Notes: generated by a model not told the origin, from the sequence alone. A stretch of DNA of 64,000 nucleotides from Amycolatopsis suaedae (GCF_004214935.1 NZ_SFCC01000006.1:124001-188000), one strand, 5' to 3'. Counted from the first letter of the stretch, positions 8,439 to 17,437 are shown. Program-made: numbers and translations.

Positions 8439-9128
8439 ATGCGCATTCTTGTTGTCGACGACGACCGGGCCGTCCGGGAGTCGCTGCGCCGCTCGCTCGA
8501 GTTCAACGGGTACCAGGTCGAGCTGGCCAGCGACGGCGCCGCGGCGCTGGAGCAGATCGTCGCCAACCGGCCCGACGCCATGGTGCTCGACGTCATGATG
8601 CCTCGGCTCGACGGCCTGGAGGTGGCCCGCCGCCTGCGCAGCACCGGCGACGACCTGCCGATTCTCGTGCTCACCGCCCGCGACACGGTCTCCGACCGGG
8701 TGTCCGGCCTCGACGCCGGCGCCGACGACTACCTGCCCAAGCCGTTCGCGCTCGAGGAGCTGCTCGCCAGACTCCGCGCGCTGCTGCGCCGGGCCAGCCC
8801 CGAGGCCCAGCCGGGCCAGGCCGACGCCTTGACCTTCGCTGACCTGACGCTGGACCCCGGCACGCGCGAGGTTCGCCGCGGCGAGCGCGAGATCAGTCTG
8901 ACCCGGACCGAGTTCGCCCTGCTCGAACTGTTCCTGTCGTACCCGAAGCACGTGCTCACCCGCAGCCGCATCCTCGAGGAGGTGTGGGGCTACGACTTCC
9001 CGACCTCGGGCAACGCCCTGGAGGTCTACGTCGGCTACCTGCGGCGCAAGACCGAGGCCGACGGTGAGCCACGGCTGATCCACACGGTGCGCGGCGTCGG
9101 CTACGTCCTGCGGGAGACGCCACCGTGA
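8439..9128 (+). CDS. mprA: OmpR-family response regulator MprA
   Basis: A 229-residue response regulator. The receiver domain has VVDDDR, Asp51 in VLDVMMP and Lys in [15 protein letters not shown]; the winged-helix Trans_reg_C domain ends [15 protein letters not shown]. It overlaps its kinase by GTGA at 9125-9128. Identity as MprA rests on high similarity to the mycobacterial envelope-stress regulator and on gene order: mprA-mprB and then htrA/pepD, moaB and mscL downstream, as in M. tuberculosis. In mycobacteria MprA controls pepD and sigma factor genes. Start ATG 8439 begins the canonical MRILVVDDD. Confidence 0.9.
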   Translation: MRILVVDDDRAVRESLRRSLEFNGYQVELASDGAAALEQIVANRPDAMVLDVMMPRLDGLEVARRLRSTGDDLPILVLTARDTVSDRVSGLDAGADDYLPKPFALEELLARLRALLRRASPEAQPGQADALTFADLTLDPGTREVRRGEREISLTRTEFALLELFLSYPKHVLTRSRILEEVWGYDFPTSGNALEVYVGYLRRKTEADGEPRLIHTVRGVGYVLRETPP

Positions 9129-10519
9129 CGACCGCCCAGCAGGGCAAGGGAGCGCGCCGCTTCTCACTGCGTTCCCGGGTGACCCTGCTGGCCGCCGCCT
9201 GCGTCGCCGGCGCCGTCGCGCTGGTCTCGATCGGGGCCTACTTCACCGTGAGCGGCAATCTGTACGCCCAGATCGACGAGAGCCTGCGGGAGCGGGCGGC
9301 CTCCGTTCTCAACGACAGCGAGATGGTCAGCAGCGGCGGCCAGAGCTTTCCCGGCTACCTGCTCAAGCTGTCCGAGATCCAGTTCGACGTCGTGCGGTCC
9401 GATGGGCGTTCGGTGCTCAGCTCGCCGATCGACGACCGGCCGCCGGTGGGCCTGGAGGAACGCAAGGTCGCCGCGGGCGCGTCCAGCCAGTCGATCCGTA
9501 CCGACAGCCGCACCGACGCCCGGGTGCTCGCCGTTCCCTACCGCTTCGTGCCCGGCGTGGCGCTGGTCGTCGCCCAGCCGCTCGGCGCGACCAAGGAGAC
9601 CCTGAACGACCTCGCCGTCGTCCTGCTGCTGATCGGCGGCGCGGGCATTCTGGTCGCCGCGGCGGCGGGCACCGCGGTCGCCAGGGCGGGGCTTCGCCCG
9701 GTGGAACGCCTGACGTCGGCCACCGAACGGGTCGCCCGCACGGGGGATTTGCGGCCCATCCCGGTCAGTGGCGACGACGAGCTGGCCCGGCTGAGCCACA
9801 GCTTCAACACCATGCTGGGCACGGTGGCCGAGTCGCAGGAACGGCAGCGGCAACTGGTCGCCGACGCCGGGCACGAGCTGCGTACGCCGCTGACGTCGCT
9901 GCGCACCAACCTGGAACTGCTGCTGGCCGCCGGGCGCGCCGGCGCGCCGAAGCTGTCCGACGAGGACCGGGCCGACATCGAGGCCGACATCCGGGGCCAG
10001 CTCGACGAACTCACTCAGCTGATCGGCGACCTCGTGGAGCTGGCGCGGCAGGACGAGCCGAAGACGCAGTTCGAACGGGTCGAGCTGATCGAGGTGGTCG
10101 AGCGGGCGCTGGACCGGGCCCGCCGCCGGGCCGGCGACATCGAGTTCGACGTCGACCTCAGCCCCTGGGTGCTCACCGGCGACTCCAGCGCGCTGGAGCG
10201 CGCGGTGCTGAACCTGCTGGACAACGCGGTCAAGTTCTCGCCGGACGGCAGTGTGGTGCGGGTGCGGATGTATCCGCTCGGCGACGGCACGGCGGTGATC
10301 GAGGTGGCCGACTCCGGGCCCGGCATCGCTGAGGAGGACCTGCCGAAGGTGTTCGATCGGTTTTATCGTTCGTCGGAGGCGCGCACCCTGCCCGGTTCCG
10401 GCCTCGGGCTGGCCATCGTCCAGCATGCCGCCGAACGGCACGGTGGCGCGGTCTACGCGGGCAGGGCGGCCACTGGCGGCGCTTTGCTCACCATCCGGTT
10501 GCCAGGCGTTCCCGGGTAA
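9125..10519 (+). CDS. mprB: Sensor histidine kinase MprB
   Basis: A 464-residue membrane kinase. Transmembrane helix 1 is at about 20-41, an extracytoplasmic sensor domain at 42-160, helix 2 at about 162-186, HAMP at 187-240, HisKA with phospho-acceptor His250 in [13 protein letters not shown], and HATPase_c with N box ([11 protein letters not shown]), G1 (DSGPGI) and G2 (GSGLGLAIV). The GTG start overlaps the mprA stop by four bases. MprB senses envelope stress and phosphorylates MprA. The next downstream gene is separated by a strong intrinsic terminator, so mprAB is probably bicistronic. Confidence 0.92.
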   Translation: MTTAQQGKGARRFSLRSRVTLLAAACVAGAVALVSIGAYFTVSGNLYAQIDESLRERAASVLNDSEMVSSGGQSFPGYLLKLSEIQFDVVRSDGRSVLSSPIDDRPPVGLEERKVAAGASSQSIRTDSRTDARVLAVPYRFVPGVALVVAQPLGATKETLNDLAVVLLLIGGAGILVAAAAGTAVARAGLRPVERLTSATERVARTGDLRPIPVSGDDELARLSHSFNTMLGTVAESQERQRQLVADAGHELRTPLTSLRTNLELLLAAGRAGAPKLSDEDRADIEADIRGQLDELTQLIGDLVELARQDEPKTQFERVELIEVVERALDRARRRAGDIEFDVDLSPWVLTGDSSALERAVLNLLDNAVKFSPDGSVVRVRMYPLGDGTAVIEVADSGPGIAEEDLPKVFDRFYRSSEARTLPGSGLGLAIVQHAAERHGGAVYAGRAATGGALLTIRLPGVPG

Positions 10520-10521
10520 GT

Positions 10522-10558
10522 TCCTACACGGATGTGTTTGATCGTGTAGGATTTTGTT
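10522..10558 (+). terminator. Intrinsic terminator after mprB
   Basis: TCCTACACG (10522-10530) pairs perfectly with CGTGTAGGA (10543-10551) around a 12-base loop and is followed by TTTTGTT. It separates mprAB from the deoR-galT operon. Confidence 0.85.
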
Positions 10559-10602
10559 GATTGACTGTGGGGGTCAAGTCGACTCTCGGGAGAGTGAGTG
10601 CG

Positions 10603-11403
10603 GTGCTGGCGCGGCAGCGGCAGGCGGTGATTCTGGAAGAGGCCAGGCGCAACGGCGCGGTGCGCGTGAGCGACCTCGTCGGCCGCCTCGGCGTGTCCGA
10701 CATGACGGTACGCCGCGACCTGGACGTTCTGGCGGGCAAGGGCCTGGTCGAGAAGGTCTACGGCGGCGCGACCTCGGTGATCGGCAAGAGCACCGACGAG
10801 CCCGGCTTCGAGGCCAAGTCGGTGCGCCAGCGAGCGCAGAAGGAGGCCATCGCCGAGGTGGCGGCCGGGCTGGTCCGGCCGGGCACGGCGATCGGCATCT
10901 CCGCGGGCACCACCACCTGGACGCTGGCCAGGGCACTCGACGGCGTGCCCGGCCTGACCATCGTCACCAACTCCATCCAGGTCGCCGACGTCCTGCGCGG
11001 CTCGCCCCAGCCGGACCGCACGGTCGTGCTCACCGGTGGCGTGCGCACCCCGTCCGACGCGCTGGTCGGCCCGGTCGCGGTCAACAGCCTGCGCAGCCTG
11101 CACCTCGACGTCGTGTTCCTCGGCGTGCACGGCATGGCCGACGGTCCCGGCTTCACCACGCCGAACCTGACCGAGAGCGAGACCGACCGTGCCCTGGTCG
11201 AGGCGGGCCGCAGGCTGGTCGTGCTCGCCGATCACACCAAATGGGGGACCGTGGGCATCTCCACCATCGCCGACCTGGACGAGGCCCACGTGGTCGTCAG
11301 CGACGACGGGCTGGGCGAGTCCGCCAGGGAGATCCTCGCCGAGCAGGCGGGCGAGCTGCTGATCGCGGAGGTTCCGGAGGACGAACACGAGGAATCCGAG
11401 TGA
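10603..11403 (+). CDS. DeoR-family transcriptional regulator
   Basis: A 266-residue repressor. The N-terminal DeoR winged helix (RQRQAVILEEARRNGAVRVS, then LGVSDMTVRRDLDVLAGKGLVEKVYGGA) is followed by a DeoRC sugar-phosphate effector domain (SAGTTTWTLA, TNSIQVADVL, VLADHTKWGTVG). GTG 10603 is preferred because GGGAGAG sits eight bases upstream and homologues begin MLARQRQ; TTG 10561 is an alternative. It overlaps galT by GTGA, so it very likely senses a galactose-pathway sugar phosphate and controls this operon, which is inference from context. Confidence 0.88.
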   Translation: MLARQRQAVILEEARRNGAVRVSDLVGRLGVSDMTVRRDLDVLAGKGLVEKVYGGATSVIGKSTDEPGFEAKSVRQRAQKEAIAEVAAGLVRPGTAIGISAGTTTWTLARALDGVPGLTIVTNSIQVADVLRGSPQPDRTVVLTGGVRTPSDALVGPVAVNSLRSLHLDVVFLGVHGMADGPGFTTPNLTESETDRALVEAGRRLVVLADHTKWGTVGISTIADLDEAHVVVSDDGLGESAREILAEQAGELLIAEVPEDEHEESE

Positions 11404-12488
11404 GGCGCACGCTCCGGCACCTCGCCGATGGCAGGGAGATCATCTACTTCGACGCCGACGGTGACGCCCCGGTCAGGACGGCCGAGGACACCCGGGATCT
11501 GCCGCAGGTCATGCCGGCGTCGGAGATCCGGCGTGACCCGCTGACCGGCGAGTGGGTGGCGATGGCCGCGCACCGGCAGACCCGCACCTACAAGCCGCCC
11601 GCCGACCTGTGCCCGCTGTGCCCGACCAAACCGGGCAAACCGAGCGAAGTGCCTGAGTCGGACTACCAGGTAGTCGTGTTCGAGAATCGGTTTCCCTCGC
11701 TGGCGCAGGACGTTCCGGACACCAAGTCCAGTGTGGACGGTCTGCCGATGGTGCCGGTCGCGCCGGGTCGGGGCCGCTGCGAGGTGGTTTGCTTCACCAG
11801 CGACCACGAGCGCTCCTTCGCCGAGCTGAGCCCGCGGCGGGTACGGATGGTCGTCGACGCCTGGGCCGACCGCACCGCCGAACTGTCCGCTGTGGACGCC
11901 ATCGAGCAGGTCTTCCCGTTCGAGAACCGTGGCGAGGAGATCGGCGTGACGCTGCATCACCCGCACGGCCAGATCTATGGCTACCCGTTCGTCACGCCGC
12001 GCACCGAGCGGATGCTGGAAACCGCTCGTGCCTACCGAGCCGAGCACGGCAGGCACGTCCTCGGCGACGTGCTGGCCGCCGAACGGGCAGCTCGCGTGCG
12101 GGTGGTCGCCGAGGGCGAGCACTGGACGGCGTTCGTGCCGCCCGCGGCGCGCTGGCCGGTGCAGGTGCAGGTCGTCCCGCACCGCCAGGTGCCCGACATC
12201 GCGGCGCTGTCCGACGCCGAGCGCGACGACTTCGCCGAGGTGTACCTGCGGGTTCTCCGGCGCTGCGACGCGTTGTACGGCCGCCCGCTGCCCTACGTCG
12301 CGGGCTGGCACCAGGCACCGGTCCGGCGCGACCGCGACCTGGGCTGGCTGCACCTGGAGCTGTTCTCCGTGCTGCGTGCGCCGGACAAGCTGAAGTACCT
12401 GGCCGGTTCGGAGTCCGGCATGGCGGTGTGGGTCAACGACACGACGCCGGAACAGATCGCCCAGCGGCTACGCGACGCTCGCCCCTAA
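11400..12488 (+). CDS. galT: Galactose-1-phosphate uridylyltransferase
   Basis: A 362-residue Leloir-pathway enzyme that exchanges UMP between UDP-glucose and galactose-1-phosphate. The active-site motif HHPHGQIY lies at residues 186-193, with His189 as nucleophile by analogy to the HPH of E. coli GalT. Cys71 and Cys74 in LCPLCP are the zinc-site cysteines of the N-terminal half. C-terminal GWHQAP and WLHLELFS are typical. GTG 11400 overlaps the deoR stop. Unusually, galK does not follow; the next gene is htrA, so galactokinase must be elsewhere. Confidence 0.93.
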   Translation: MRRTLRHLADGREIIYFDADGDAPVRTAEDTRDLPQVMPASEIRRDPLTGEWVAMAAHRQTRTYKPPADLCPLCPTKPGKPSEVPESDYQVVVFENRFPSLAQDVPDTKSSVDGLPMVPVAPGRGRCEVVCFTSDHERSFAELSPRRVRMVVDAWADRTAELSAVDAIEQVFPFENRGEEIGVTLHHPHGQIYGYPFVTPRTERMLETARAYRAEHGRHVLGDVLAAERAARVRVVAEGEHWTAFVPPAARWPVQVQVVPHRQVPDIAALSDAERDDFAEVYLRVLRRCDALYGRPLPYVAGWHQAPVRRDRDLGWLHLELFSVLRAPDKLKYLAGSESGMAVWVNDTTPEQIAQRLRDARP

Positions 12489-12554
12489 ACTGTTCATGCC
12501 GGAACCACAGGAACGGCTCAGCTCGCTCTCAGGACCGACGGGCATGGTGAACGC

Positions 12555-13913
12555 ATGACCGAGAACGACCCCGCCGCCAGGAACGACGCCGGCGAGCCCA
12601 GCACGCCACCCCGCGGGAATCCGCTCGGTGGCGACCAGGGGACGTCCACCCCGAACCCGTGGCAGCCGCCGTCGCACGGATACGCACAGCACAGCTCCTC
12701 CGGCACCGAGGGTGTGCTCTACGGTTCGGCCACCCCGCAGGGCGGTCAGCACTATCAACAGCACCAGCAACAGCACGGCACCGCCGTCTTCCCGCAGCCG
12801 CAGAACCAGGAGCCGCGCCGCTCCGGTGGCGGCGCCAGCGGCAAGGTCGTCGCGGGTGTCGCGGTGCTGGCCCTGGTCATCGGCGGTGGCACCGGTGCGG
12901 TCACCGGCTACCTCGCCAGCGATCTAGGTGGCGGGCCGTCGGTCAGCGCGCTCGACCAGCCGACGCCAGCTAAGCAGACTGCCAACTCGCCCGCCGGCAC
13001 GGTGGAGGCGGTGGCCGAGAAGGTCGCGCCGAGCGTGGTGCAGATCCAGGTCGCCGGCCGCAGCGGCACCGGCAATGAGGGCTCCGGCTTCGTCCTGTCC
13101 TCCGACGGCTACGTGCTGACCAACAACCACGTCGTCGAGGCCGCCGCCAACGGCGGTCAGATCCGCGCCGTCTTCCAGGACGGCAGGCGTGCCCCGGCGA
13201 CGATCGTCGGCAGGGCGCCCACCACCGACCTCGCGGTCATCAAGGTGGAAGGCCTGAACAATCTGCCGATCGTGGAGCTGGGCAGCTCGGCCAACCTCAA
13301 GGTGGGCCAGGGTGTCGTCGCCATCGGGTCGCCGTTCGAGCTGTCCGGGACCGTGACCTCGGGCATCGTGTCCGCGCTGAACCGCCCGGTGCGTGCGGGC
13401 GACCAGGGCCAGGAGACGGTGATGGACGCGATCCAGACCGACGCCGCCATCAACCCGGGTAACTCCGGTGGCCCGCTGGTCAACATGGCCGGGCAGATCG
13501 TCGGCATCAACTCGGCGATCTACAGCCCGCCGTCGAGCAACTCGCCCGGCGCGCAGTCCGAGGGGCGCAACCTGGGCATCGGCTTCGCCATCCCGATCGA
13601 CCAGGCACGTCGCACCGCCGACGAGATCATCAAGACCGGCAAGGCGACGCAGACCTACATCGGCACGACCGTCGGTGACGCGCCGCAGGGGGGCGCGCAG
13701 ATCGGCGACGTCACGCCGAACAGCCCCGCCGCGGCCGCGGGCCTGAAGAGCGGCGATGTCGTGGTGAAGTTCGGCGACCGCCGGATCGACACCTCCGACG
13801 CGCTGGTGGCGGCCGTGCGGACCCGGGCTCCCGGTGAGAAGGTCCCGTTCACGCTGGCCGACGGCAAGGTCATCGAGGTGACGCTCGGCGGACAGCCGAT
13901 CGAAACCCGCTAA
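12555..13913 (+). CDS. htrA: HtrA/PepD-like membrane-anchored serine protease with PDZ
   Basis: A 452-residue S1C protease. It has a cytoplasmic Pro/Gln-rich tail (1-92), a single transmembrane helix at about 97-120, and a chymotrypsin-fold protease with triad His192 (LTNNHVV), Asp225 (TTDLAVI) and Ser304 (NPGNSGGPL). A C-terminal PDZ domain follows at about 355-445 (GAQIGDVTPNSPAAAAGL). It degrades or refolds damaged extracytoplasmic proteins. In mycobacteria the equivalent pepD directly follows mprAB and is MprA-controlled; here deoR-galT has been inserted between them. Confidence 0.93.
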   Translation: MTENDPAARNDAGEPSTPPRGNPLGGDQGTSTPNPWQPPSHGYAQHSSSGTEGVLYGSATPQGGQHYQQHQQQHGTAVFPQPQNQEPRRSGGGASGKVVAGVAVLALVIGGGTGAVTGYLASDLGGGPSVSALDQPTPAKQTANSPAGTVEAVAEKVAPSVVQIQVAGRSGTGNEGSGFVLSSDGYVLTNNHVVEAAANGGQIRAVFQDGRRAPATIVGRAPTTDLAVIKVEGLNNLPIVELGSSANLKVGQGVVAIGSPFELSGTVTSGIVSALNRPVRAGDQGQETVMDAIQTDAAINPGNSGGPLVNMAGQIVGINSAIYSPPSSNSPGAQSEGRNLGIGFAIPIDQARRTADEIIKTGKATQTYIGTTVGDAPQGGAQIGDVTPNSPAAAAGLKSGDVVVKFGDRRIDTSDALVAAVRTRAPGEKVPFTLADGKVIEVTLGGQPIETR

Positions 13914-13917
13914 GTCG

Positions 13918-13940
13918 CTCGGCCACCTCGGGTGGCCGAG
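13918..13940. terminator. Hairpin terminator between htrA and the minus-strand operon
   Basis: CTCGGCCACC (13918-13927) and GGTGGCCGAG (13931-13940) form a perfect 10-bp stem with a TCG loop, five bases after the htrA stop. There is no U-tract, as is common in actinobacteria. A second 13-bp stem (13949-13961 with 13973-13985) overlaps the end of the convergent gene, so the pair can act bidirectionally. Confidence 0.7.
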
Positions 13941-13946
13941 ACCAGC

Positions 13947-14363
13947 TCATGGCCCGGACCGCCGGTTCCACGCGGTCCGGGCCATGCCGCTTACCAGCAC
14001 TGCCACCCACACGGCCAGCAGCGACCAGCCCAGCCCCGCCCACGTGTCGCCGTCGTGCAGGCCAGGGCTCGGCGGGGTGCCGAACTCCCGCCACAGCAAC
14101 GGAACGGCGAGCAGGACGAGCACGCCGCTCACCACGGTCCCGGCGACCACCGGACCCCGCCAGACGCGGCCGGTGACGGACGCCAGGCCCAGGCCGGCGG
14201 CGCCGACGACCGGTGCGATCAGCAGGTCGTGCACCACCGGGCCGGCGATCAGCCAGGCGGCGAGTTCGAAGGTCAGCGGCCGCACCGGCAGCAGCACCTC
14301 GGCGAGCAGGACGGCACCCCAGGCCAGCGCGGCCAGCCCGGGCAGCGCGAGCAGGACCCTCAT
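13947..14363 (-). CDS. Small integral membrane protein, 138 aa
   Basis: Last gene of the minus-strand operon; its ATG overlaps the oxidoreductase stop (ATGA). About four hydrophobic helices are visible (residues 3-25, 30-52, 65-85, 110-130), starting MRVLLALPGLAALAWGAVLL. No recognised domain beyond being a conserved-looking actinobacterial membrane protein. Its position immediately after a cytochrome b561/molybdopterin oxidoreductase suggests an accessory membrane role for that enzyme, which is inference. The last codons lie inside a 13-bp hairpin. Confidence 0.75.
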   Translation of the reverse strand: MRVLLALPGLAALAWGAVLLAEVLLPVRPLTFELAAWLIAGPVVHDLLIAPVVGAAGLGLASVTGRVWRGPVVAGTVVSGVLVLLAVPLLWREFGTPPSPGLHDGDTWAGLGWSLLAVWVAVLVSGMARTAWNRRSGP

Positions 14364-15451
14364 GGCGAGACCTCCAGCCGTCGCACCCATTTCGTCTGCA
14401 GCACACCCGGGCGGTTCGGCGCGATGATCCGGCAGGGAAAGCCGTGGTCGAGGTTCAGCTCCTCGCCGTTCAGCTTCAGCGCGAGCAGCGTGAGCGGGTC
14501 GGCCGTGTGCTCGCCGGGCAGGTCGCTGCGGGCGTAGAGCCCGCCTTCCTCCAGCGACACCACGCCGACCCGGCTGCCCGGCGCCACGCCTGCCGCCCGC
14601 AGCAGGTCGGGCAGCGAGACGCCGGTCCAGACGGCCGACTGGCTCCAGCCCTCGACGCAGGCGATCGGCAGCTCGGCGGTGGTCTGCGGAAGTGCGGCGA
14701 GTTCGGCCCGGCTGAACGTACGGGTGCCGACGTCGAGCCGCCAGTCCGCCGATGCCGCCTTGTCGACGACACCGGCCGCGGCGGCGGTCCGGTTCACCGG
14801 AACGCCCTGCGAGCCGCGGTCCGACCGCCAGGACAGGCCGGAGACCGGCCGCAGCCACGGCACCGTCGCGCCTGCCGTGGCCACGACGGCCGCTCCGGCG
14901 GCCAGCCAGGTCGTCCGCAGGAAGCCACGGCGGGACAGGCCACTGGACTCGGGTTCCGGCTCGGTCTCGCGGCGCAGGGCGCGCCGCACGATCGGCAACT
15001 TGACCGCGACGTGGACGGCGATCGAACCGATCGCCACCCAGGCCAGGGCGTAGTGCAGCTGCGGGAAGTAGAAGTTCCACGGGTAGTTCTGGGCCACGTT
15101 GAGCAGCCCGGTCACGAGCTGGAAGAACGCCGAGCCGGACAGCACCAGGATCGAGCCGCGTTCCAGCGCGTGCAGCGGCGAGCGGACGAGCGGGCGGCCG
15201 AACAGCTTCGGGTAGACGCTCCACAGCTTGGCCAGCAGCAACGGGATCGCGGCGATGCCGGACACGACGTGCAGGCCCTGGGTGACGCGGTACAGCCAGA
15301 CCGGGCGGCTCGGCCAGCCGAACCAGTCCGGCGGGTGCTGGATGAGGTGGCTGAGCAGGCCGGTGAGGAAGCAGATCAGGAAGCTCACGCCGAGCCAGAC
15401 GCCGATGCGGGCGCTGACCCGTTCCGAGTGTGCCGCGCCGCGGAACCTCAT
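14360..15451 (-). CDS. Membrane-bound cytochrome b561-like / molybdopterin-dependent oxidoreductase
   Basis: A 363-residue fusion. Residues 14-160 form a four- to five-helix cytochrome b-type membrane domain with conserved histidines (GLHVVSG, LHYALAW, AVHVAVKLP). Residues 173-195 contain an internal twin-arginine-like segment, SRRGFLRTTWLAAGAAVVA. Residues 215-363 form a sulfite-oxidase-type Mo-binding domain with candidate Mo ligand Cys265 in CVEGWSQS and CRIIAPNRPG. It probably passes electrons from an extracytoplasmic substrate to the membrane; substrate unknown. ATG 15451 overlaps the methyltransferase stop. Context is a glycosyltransferase operon. Confidence 0.85.
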   Translation of the reverse strand: MRFRGAAHSERVSARIGVWLGVSFLICFLTGLLSHLIQHPPDWFGWPSRPVWLYRVTQGLHVVSGIAAIPLLLAKLWSVYPKLFGRPLVRSPLHALERGSILVLSGSAFFQLVTGLLNVAQNYPWNFYFPQLHYALAWVAIGSIAVHVAVKLPIVRRALRRETEPEPESSGLSRRGFLRTTWLAAGAAVVATAGATVPWLRPVSGLSWRSDRGSQGVPVNRTAAAAGVVDKAASADWRLDVGTRTFSRAELAALPQTTAELPIACVEGWSQSAVWTGVSLPDLLRAAGVAPGSRVGVVSLEEGGLYARSDLPGEHTADPLTLLALKLNGEELNLDHGFPCRIIAPNRPGVLQTKWVRRLEVSP

Positions 15452-16050
15452 GGGCGTTCCAACTCGGCGAACCAGCGGCCGGCCGCGGTCGCGGTCCAGC
15501 CGAGCCGCAGGCCGGCGGCCTCGGCGGCCCTGCCCAGTGCGTCGACACCCAGCCAGGCCCAGGCGAACCAGCCGCCGCCCTCGACCCGGACCCGCTCCCG
15601 GCGCAGGCCGGTGCCGGGTGGGTCCAGCTCGATCAGGGCGGTGCCGCCGGTGGCGAGCAGGTCCGCCGTCCGGCGCAGCAGCGCCACCGGGTCGCCGCCG
15701 ATGCCGATGTTGCCGTCGGCGAGCAGCACGTGCTGCCAGCGGCCCTCGCCGGGCAGCCTGCCGAAGACGTCGCGGCGCAGTGCGACGGCACCGCGTTGCC
15801 TGGTCAGCCGGACGGCCACCGGTGAACTGTCCACGCCGAGCGTGACGATTCCCCGCGCGGTCAGTGCCGCGGTCAGCCTGCCGGGCCCGCAGCCGAGGTC
15901 GACCGTGGGACCCGCGCAGCGGTGCAGCAGCAGCTCGTCGCCGGGCCCGGGGCGGTCGGTGTGCCAGCGGGCGACGGGCAGTTCGATGCGTTCGCCGGTG
16001 CCCAGCTCCAGCCAGCAGTGCCTGCCGAGCAGGGCGGTCTCGAAGCTCAT
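15448..16050 (-). CDS. Class I SAM-dependent methyltransferase
   Basis: A 200-residue Rossmann methyltransferase: SAM-binding motif I VDLGCGPGRLT (about 46-56), acidic end of beta2 in LGVDSSP, and a motif IV region LLADGNIG. C-terminal GWFAWAWLG is conserved-looking. ATG 16050 was chosen because the longer frame upstream is arginine-rich out-of-frame sequence and the start overlaps the DUF2064 stop as ATGA. Methyl acceptor unknown; the operon suggests a glycosylated or lipid intermediate. Confidence 0.85.
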   Translation of the reverse strand: MSFETALLGRHCWLELGTGERIELPVARWHTDRPGPGDELLLHRCAGPTVDLGCGPGRLTAALTARGIVTLGVDSSPVAVRLTRQRGAVALRRDVFGRLPGEGRWQHVLLADGNIGIGGDPVALLRRTADLLATGGTALIELDPPGTGLRRERVRVEGGGWFAWAWLGVDALGRAAEAAGLRLGWTATAAGRWFAELERP

Positions 16051-16694
16051 ACCGACGCCACCGCCCTGGCGAACCGGCTGCCCGGCAGGGCATCGGCGAC
16101 CCGGCGGGCGTCGGCCATGGTGTCCACATCGGACAGCGTGGCGGCCAGCGTCAAGTCGATGCCTGCCAGCGCGGCCCTGGTGTGGTTCGCGGTGTCCGGC
16201 CGGGACATCGGGACGCCGGACAGGGCGGCGGCGTGCCGGGGATCGCGCAGGCCGAGTGCCCACCAGCCGCCGTCGGTGGCCGGGCCGAGCACGGCGTCCG
16301 CGTCGGTGAGGCAGGCGGCCGTCGCGGCCAGGACGTCCGCGGTGGCCTGCGGTGTGTCCATGCCGATCTGCAGCACCGGCAGGCCCGGGTGCAGCACGGC
16401 GGCGTCGGCGTGCGCGGCCGCCAGCCGCTCGGCGAAGGTCCGGCCCCGTTGCGGGACGACCTGGACGCCGCGCAGCAGCCGGTGCAGGTCCTGGGCGTGT
16501 GCTGCGGCGTCGAGATCGCCGGTCGCGGCGACGAGCGGCACGGCGCCGGGCGTCGCCAGGACGGCGTCCAGGGTGTCGAGCAGTGCCGCCGCCGCGATGG
16601 CCGCCGCCTGGCCGGGTGTCGCCGGTGGGCAGAGCCGGGTCTTGGCCAGGCCGGGGACCGGGGCCTTGGCGACGACGAGCAGGCAGAACGGCAT
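16047..16694 (-). CDS. DUF2064 (TIGR04282-type) nucleotidyl/glycosyl transferase-like protein
   Basis: A 215-residue GT-A-fold protein. N-terminal LLVVAKAPVPGLAKTRLCPP matches the VFxKxPxPGxxKTRL nucleotide-binding signature of DUF2064; GMDTPQAT (about 111-118) and LGPATDGGWWALGL (about 132-145) are the typical active-site strands. It probably transfers a nucleotide or sugar. ATG 16694 is directly joined to the upstream stop (TGATG). DUF2064 proteins recur beside GT2 enzymes, and here the order is GT2-DUF2064-methyltransferase-molybdoenzyme. Confidence 0.88.
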   Translation of the reverse strand: MPFCLLVVAKAPVPGLAKTRLCPPATPGQAAAIAAAALLDTLDAVLATPGAVPLVAATGDLDAAAHAQDLHRLLRGVQVVPQRGRTFAERLAAAHADAAVLHPGLPVLQIGMDTPQATADVLAATAACLTDADAVLGPATDGGWWALGLRDPRHAAALSGVPMSRPDTANHTRAALAGIDLTLAATLSDVDTMADARRVADALPGSRFARAVASV

Positions 16695-17344
16695 CACGAC
16701 CGCACCACCCGTCCCATGTCCCTGACCGCGCGCAGGGTGCCGGCGACGGAGCCGGACACCTTCGAGGTGGTGCCCGCGGCTCGTGCGCGGTAGTCGACCT
16801 CGAACTCCCGCACCACCCAGCCGGCGCGCTGGGCGCGGATCAGCAGTTCGAGCGGGTAGCCGAAGGCGCGGTCGGTCACGCCGAGGCCGAGCAGCGCGGT
16901 GCGGCGGGCGGCGCGGATCGGCGCGATGTCGTGTACGCCCAGGCCGCGGCGGCGGAGCAGTGCCGAGAGCAGCGCGTTGCCCGCGCGGGCGTGCCACGGC
17001 CACACCGCCGCCGACACCGGGACCCGGCGGCCGACGGCCAGGTCCGCGCCGGTGTGCACGGCGGCGACCAGCTCGGGCAGGGCACCCGGATCGAGCGAGC
17101 CGTCGGCGTCGGCGAAGCAGACGATGTCGGAGGTCGCCGCTTCCAGTCCGGTGTGGACGGCCGCGCCGTAGCCACGCCGTGGCTCGGCGACGACCGTCGC
17201 GCCCAGCCGTGCGGCCACGGCGGGCGAGCCGTCGGTGGAGCCGTTGTCGACGACGATGGCGCGGTAACCGTCGGGCAGGGCGGCCAGTACGCCGGGCAGC
17301 GCCGCTGCCTCGTCGAGACAGGGGAGGATCACGTCTACCGTCAC
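16694..17344 (-). CDS. Family 2 glycosyltransferase
   Basis: A 216-residue GT2 enzyme, first gene of a five-gene overlapping operon. DVILPCLDEAAALPGVL at the N-terminus, VVDNGSTDGS (31-40), the metal-binding FADADGSLDP (about 77-86) and RRGYGAAVHTGL are canonical for dolichol-phosphate-mannose-synthase-like GT2 proteins. There are no C-terminal membrane helices, so it is soluble or peripheral. The GTG start faces a divergent promoter shared with the 17.5-kb membrane protein. It probably transfers a sugar from a nucleotide donor to a lipid carrier. Confidence 0.92.
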   Translation of the reverse strand: MTVDVILPCLDEAAALPGVLAALPDGYRAIVVDNGSTDGSPAVAARLGATVVAEPRRGYGAAVHTGLEAATSDIVCFADADGSLDPGALPELVAAVHTGADLAVGRRVPVSAAVWPWHARAGNALLSALLRRRGLGVHDIAPIRAARRTALLGLGVTDRAFGYPLELLIRAQRAGWVVREFEVDYRARAAGTTSKVSGSVAGTLRAVRDMGRVVRS

Positions 17345-17392
17345 ACCGGCGACGTTAGGTCCACGTTGGACGGCGTAGAAGCCTTGTGCTGC

Positions 17393-17437
17393 TTACCGAA
17401 TTGTGACGGCGGCGAAGTTCTTACCGGGTTGTGACGG
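17393..17437. promoter_or_regulatory. Direct repeats in divergent promoter, candidate response-regulator site
   Basis: TTACCGAATTGTGACGG (17393-17409) and TTACCGGGTTGTGACGG (17421-17437) are 15/17 identical, 28 bp apart, between the divergent GT2 operon and the GT-C-like gene. Tandem direct repeats are the usual target form for OmpR-family regulators; the regulator encoded at 18.8 kb is an obvious candidate. Confidence 0.55.
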
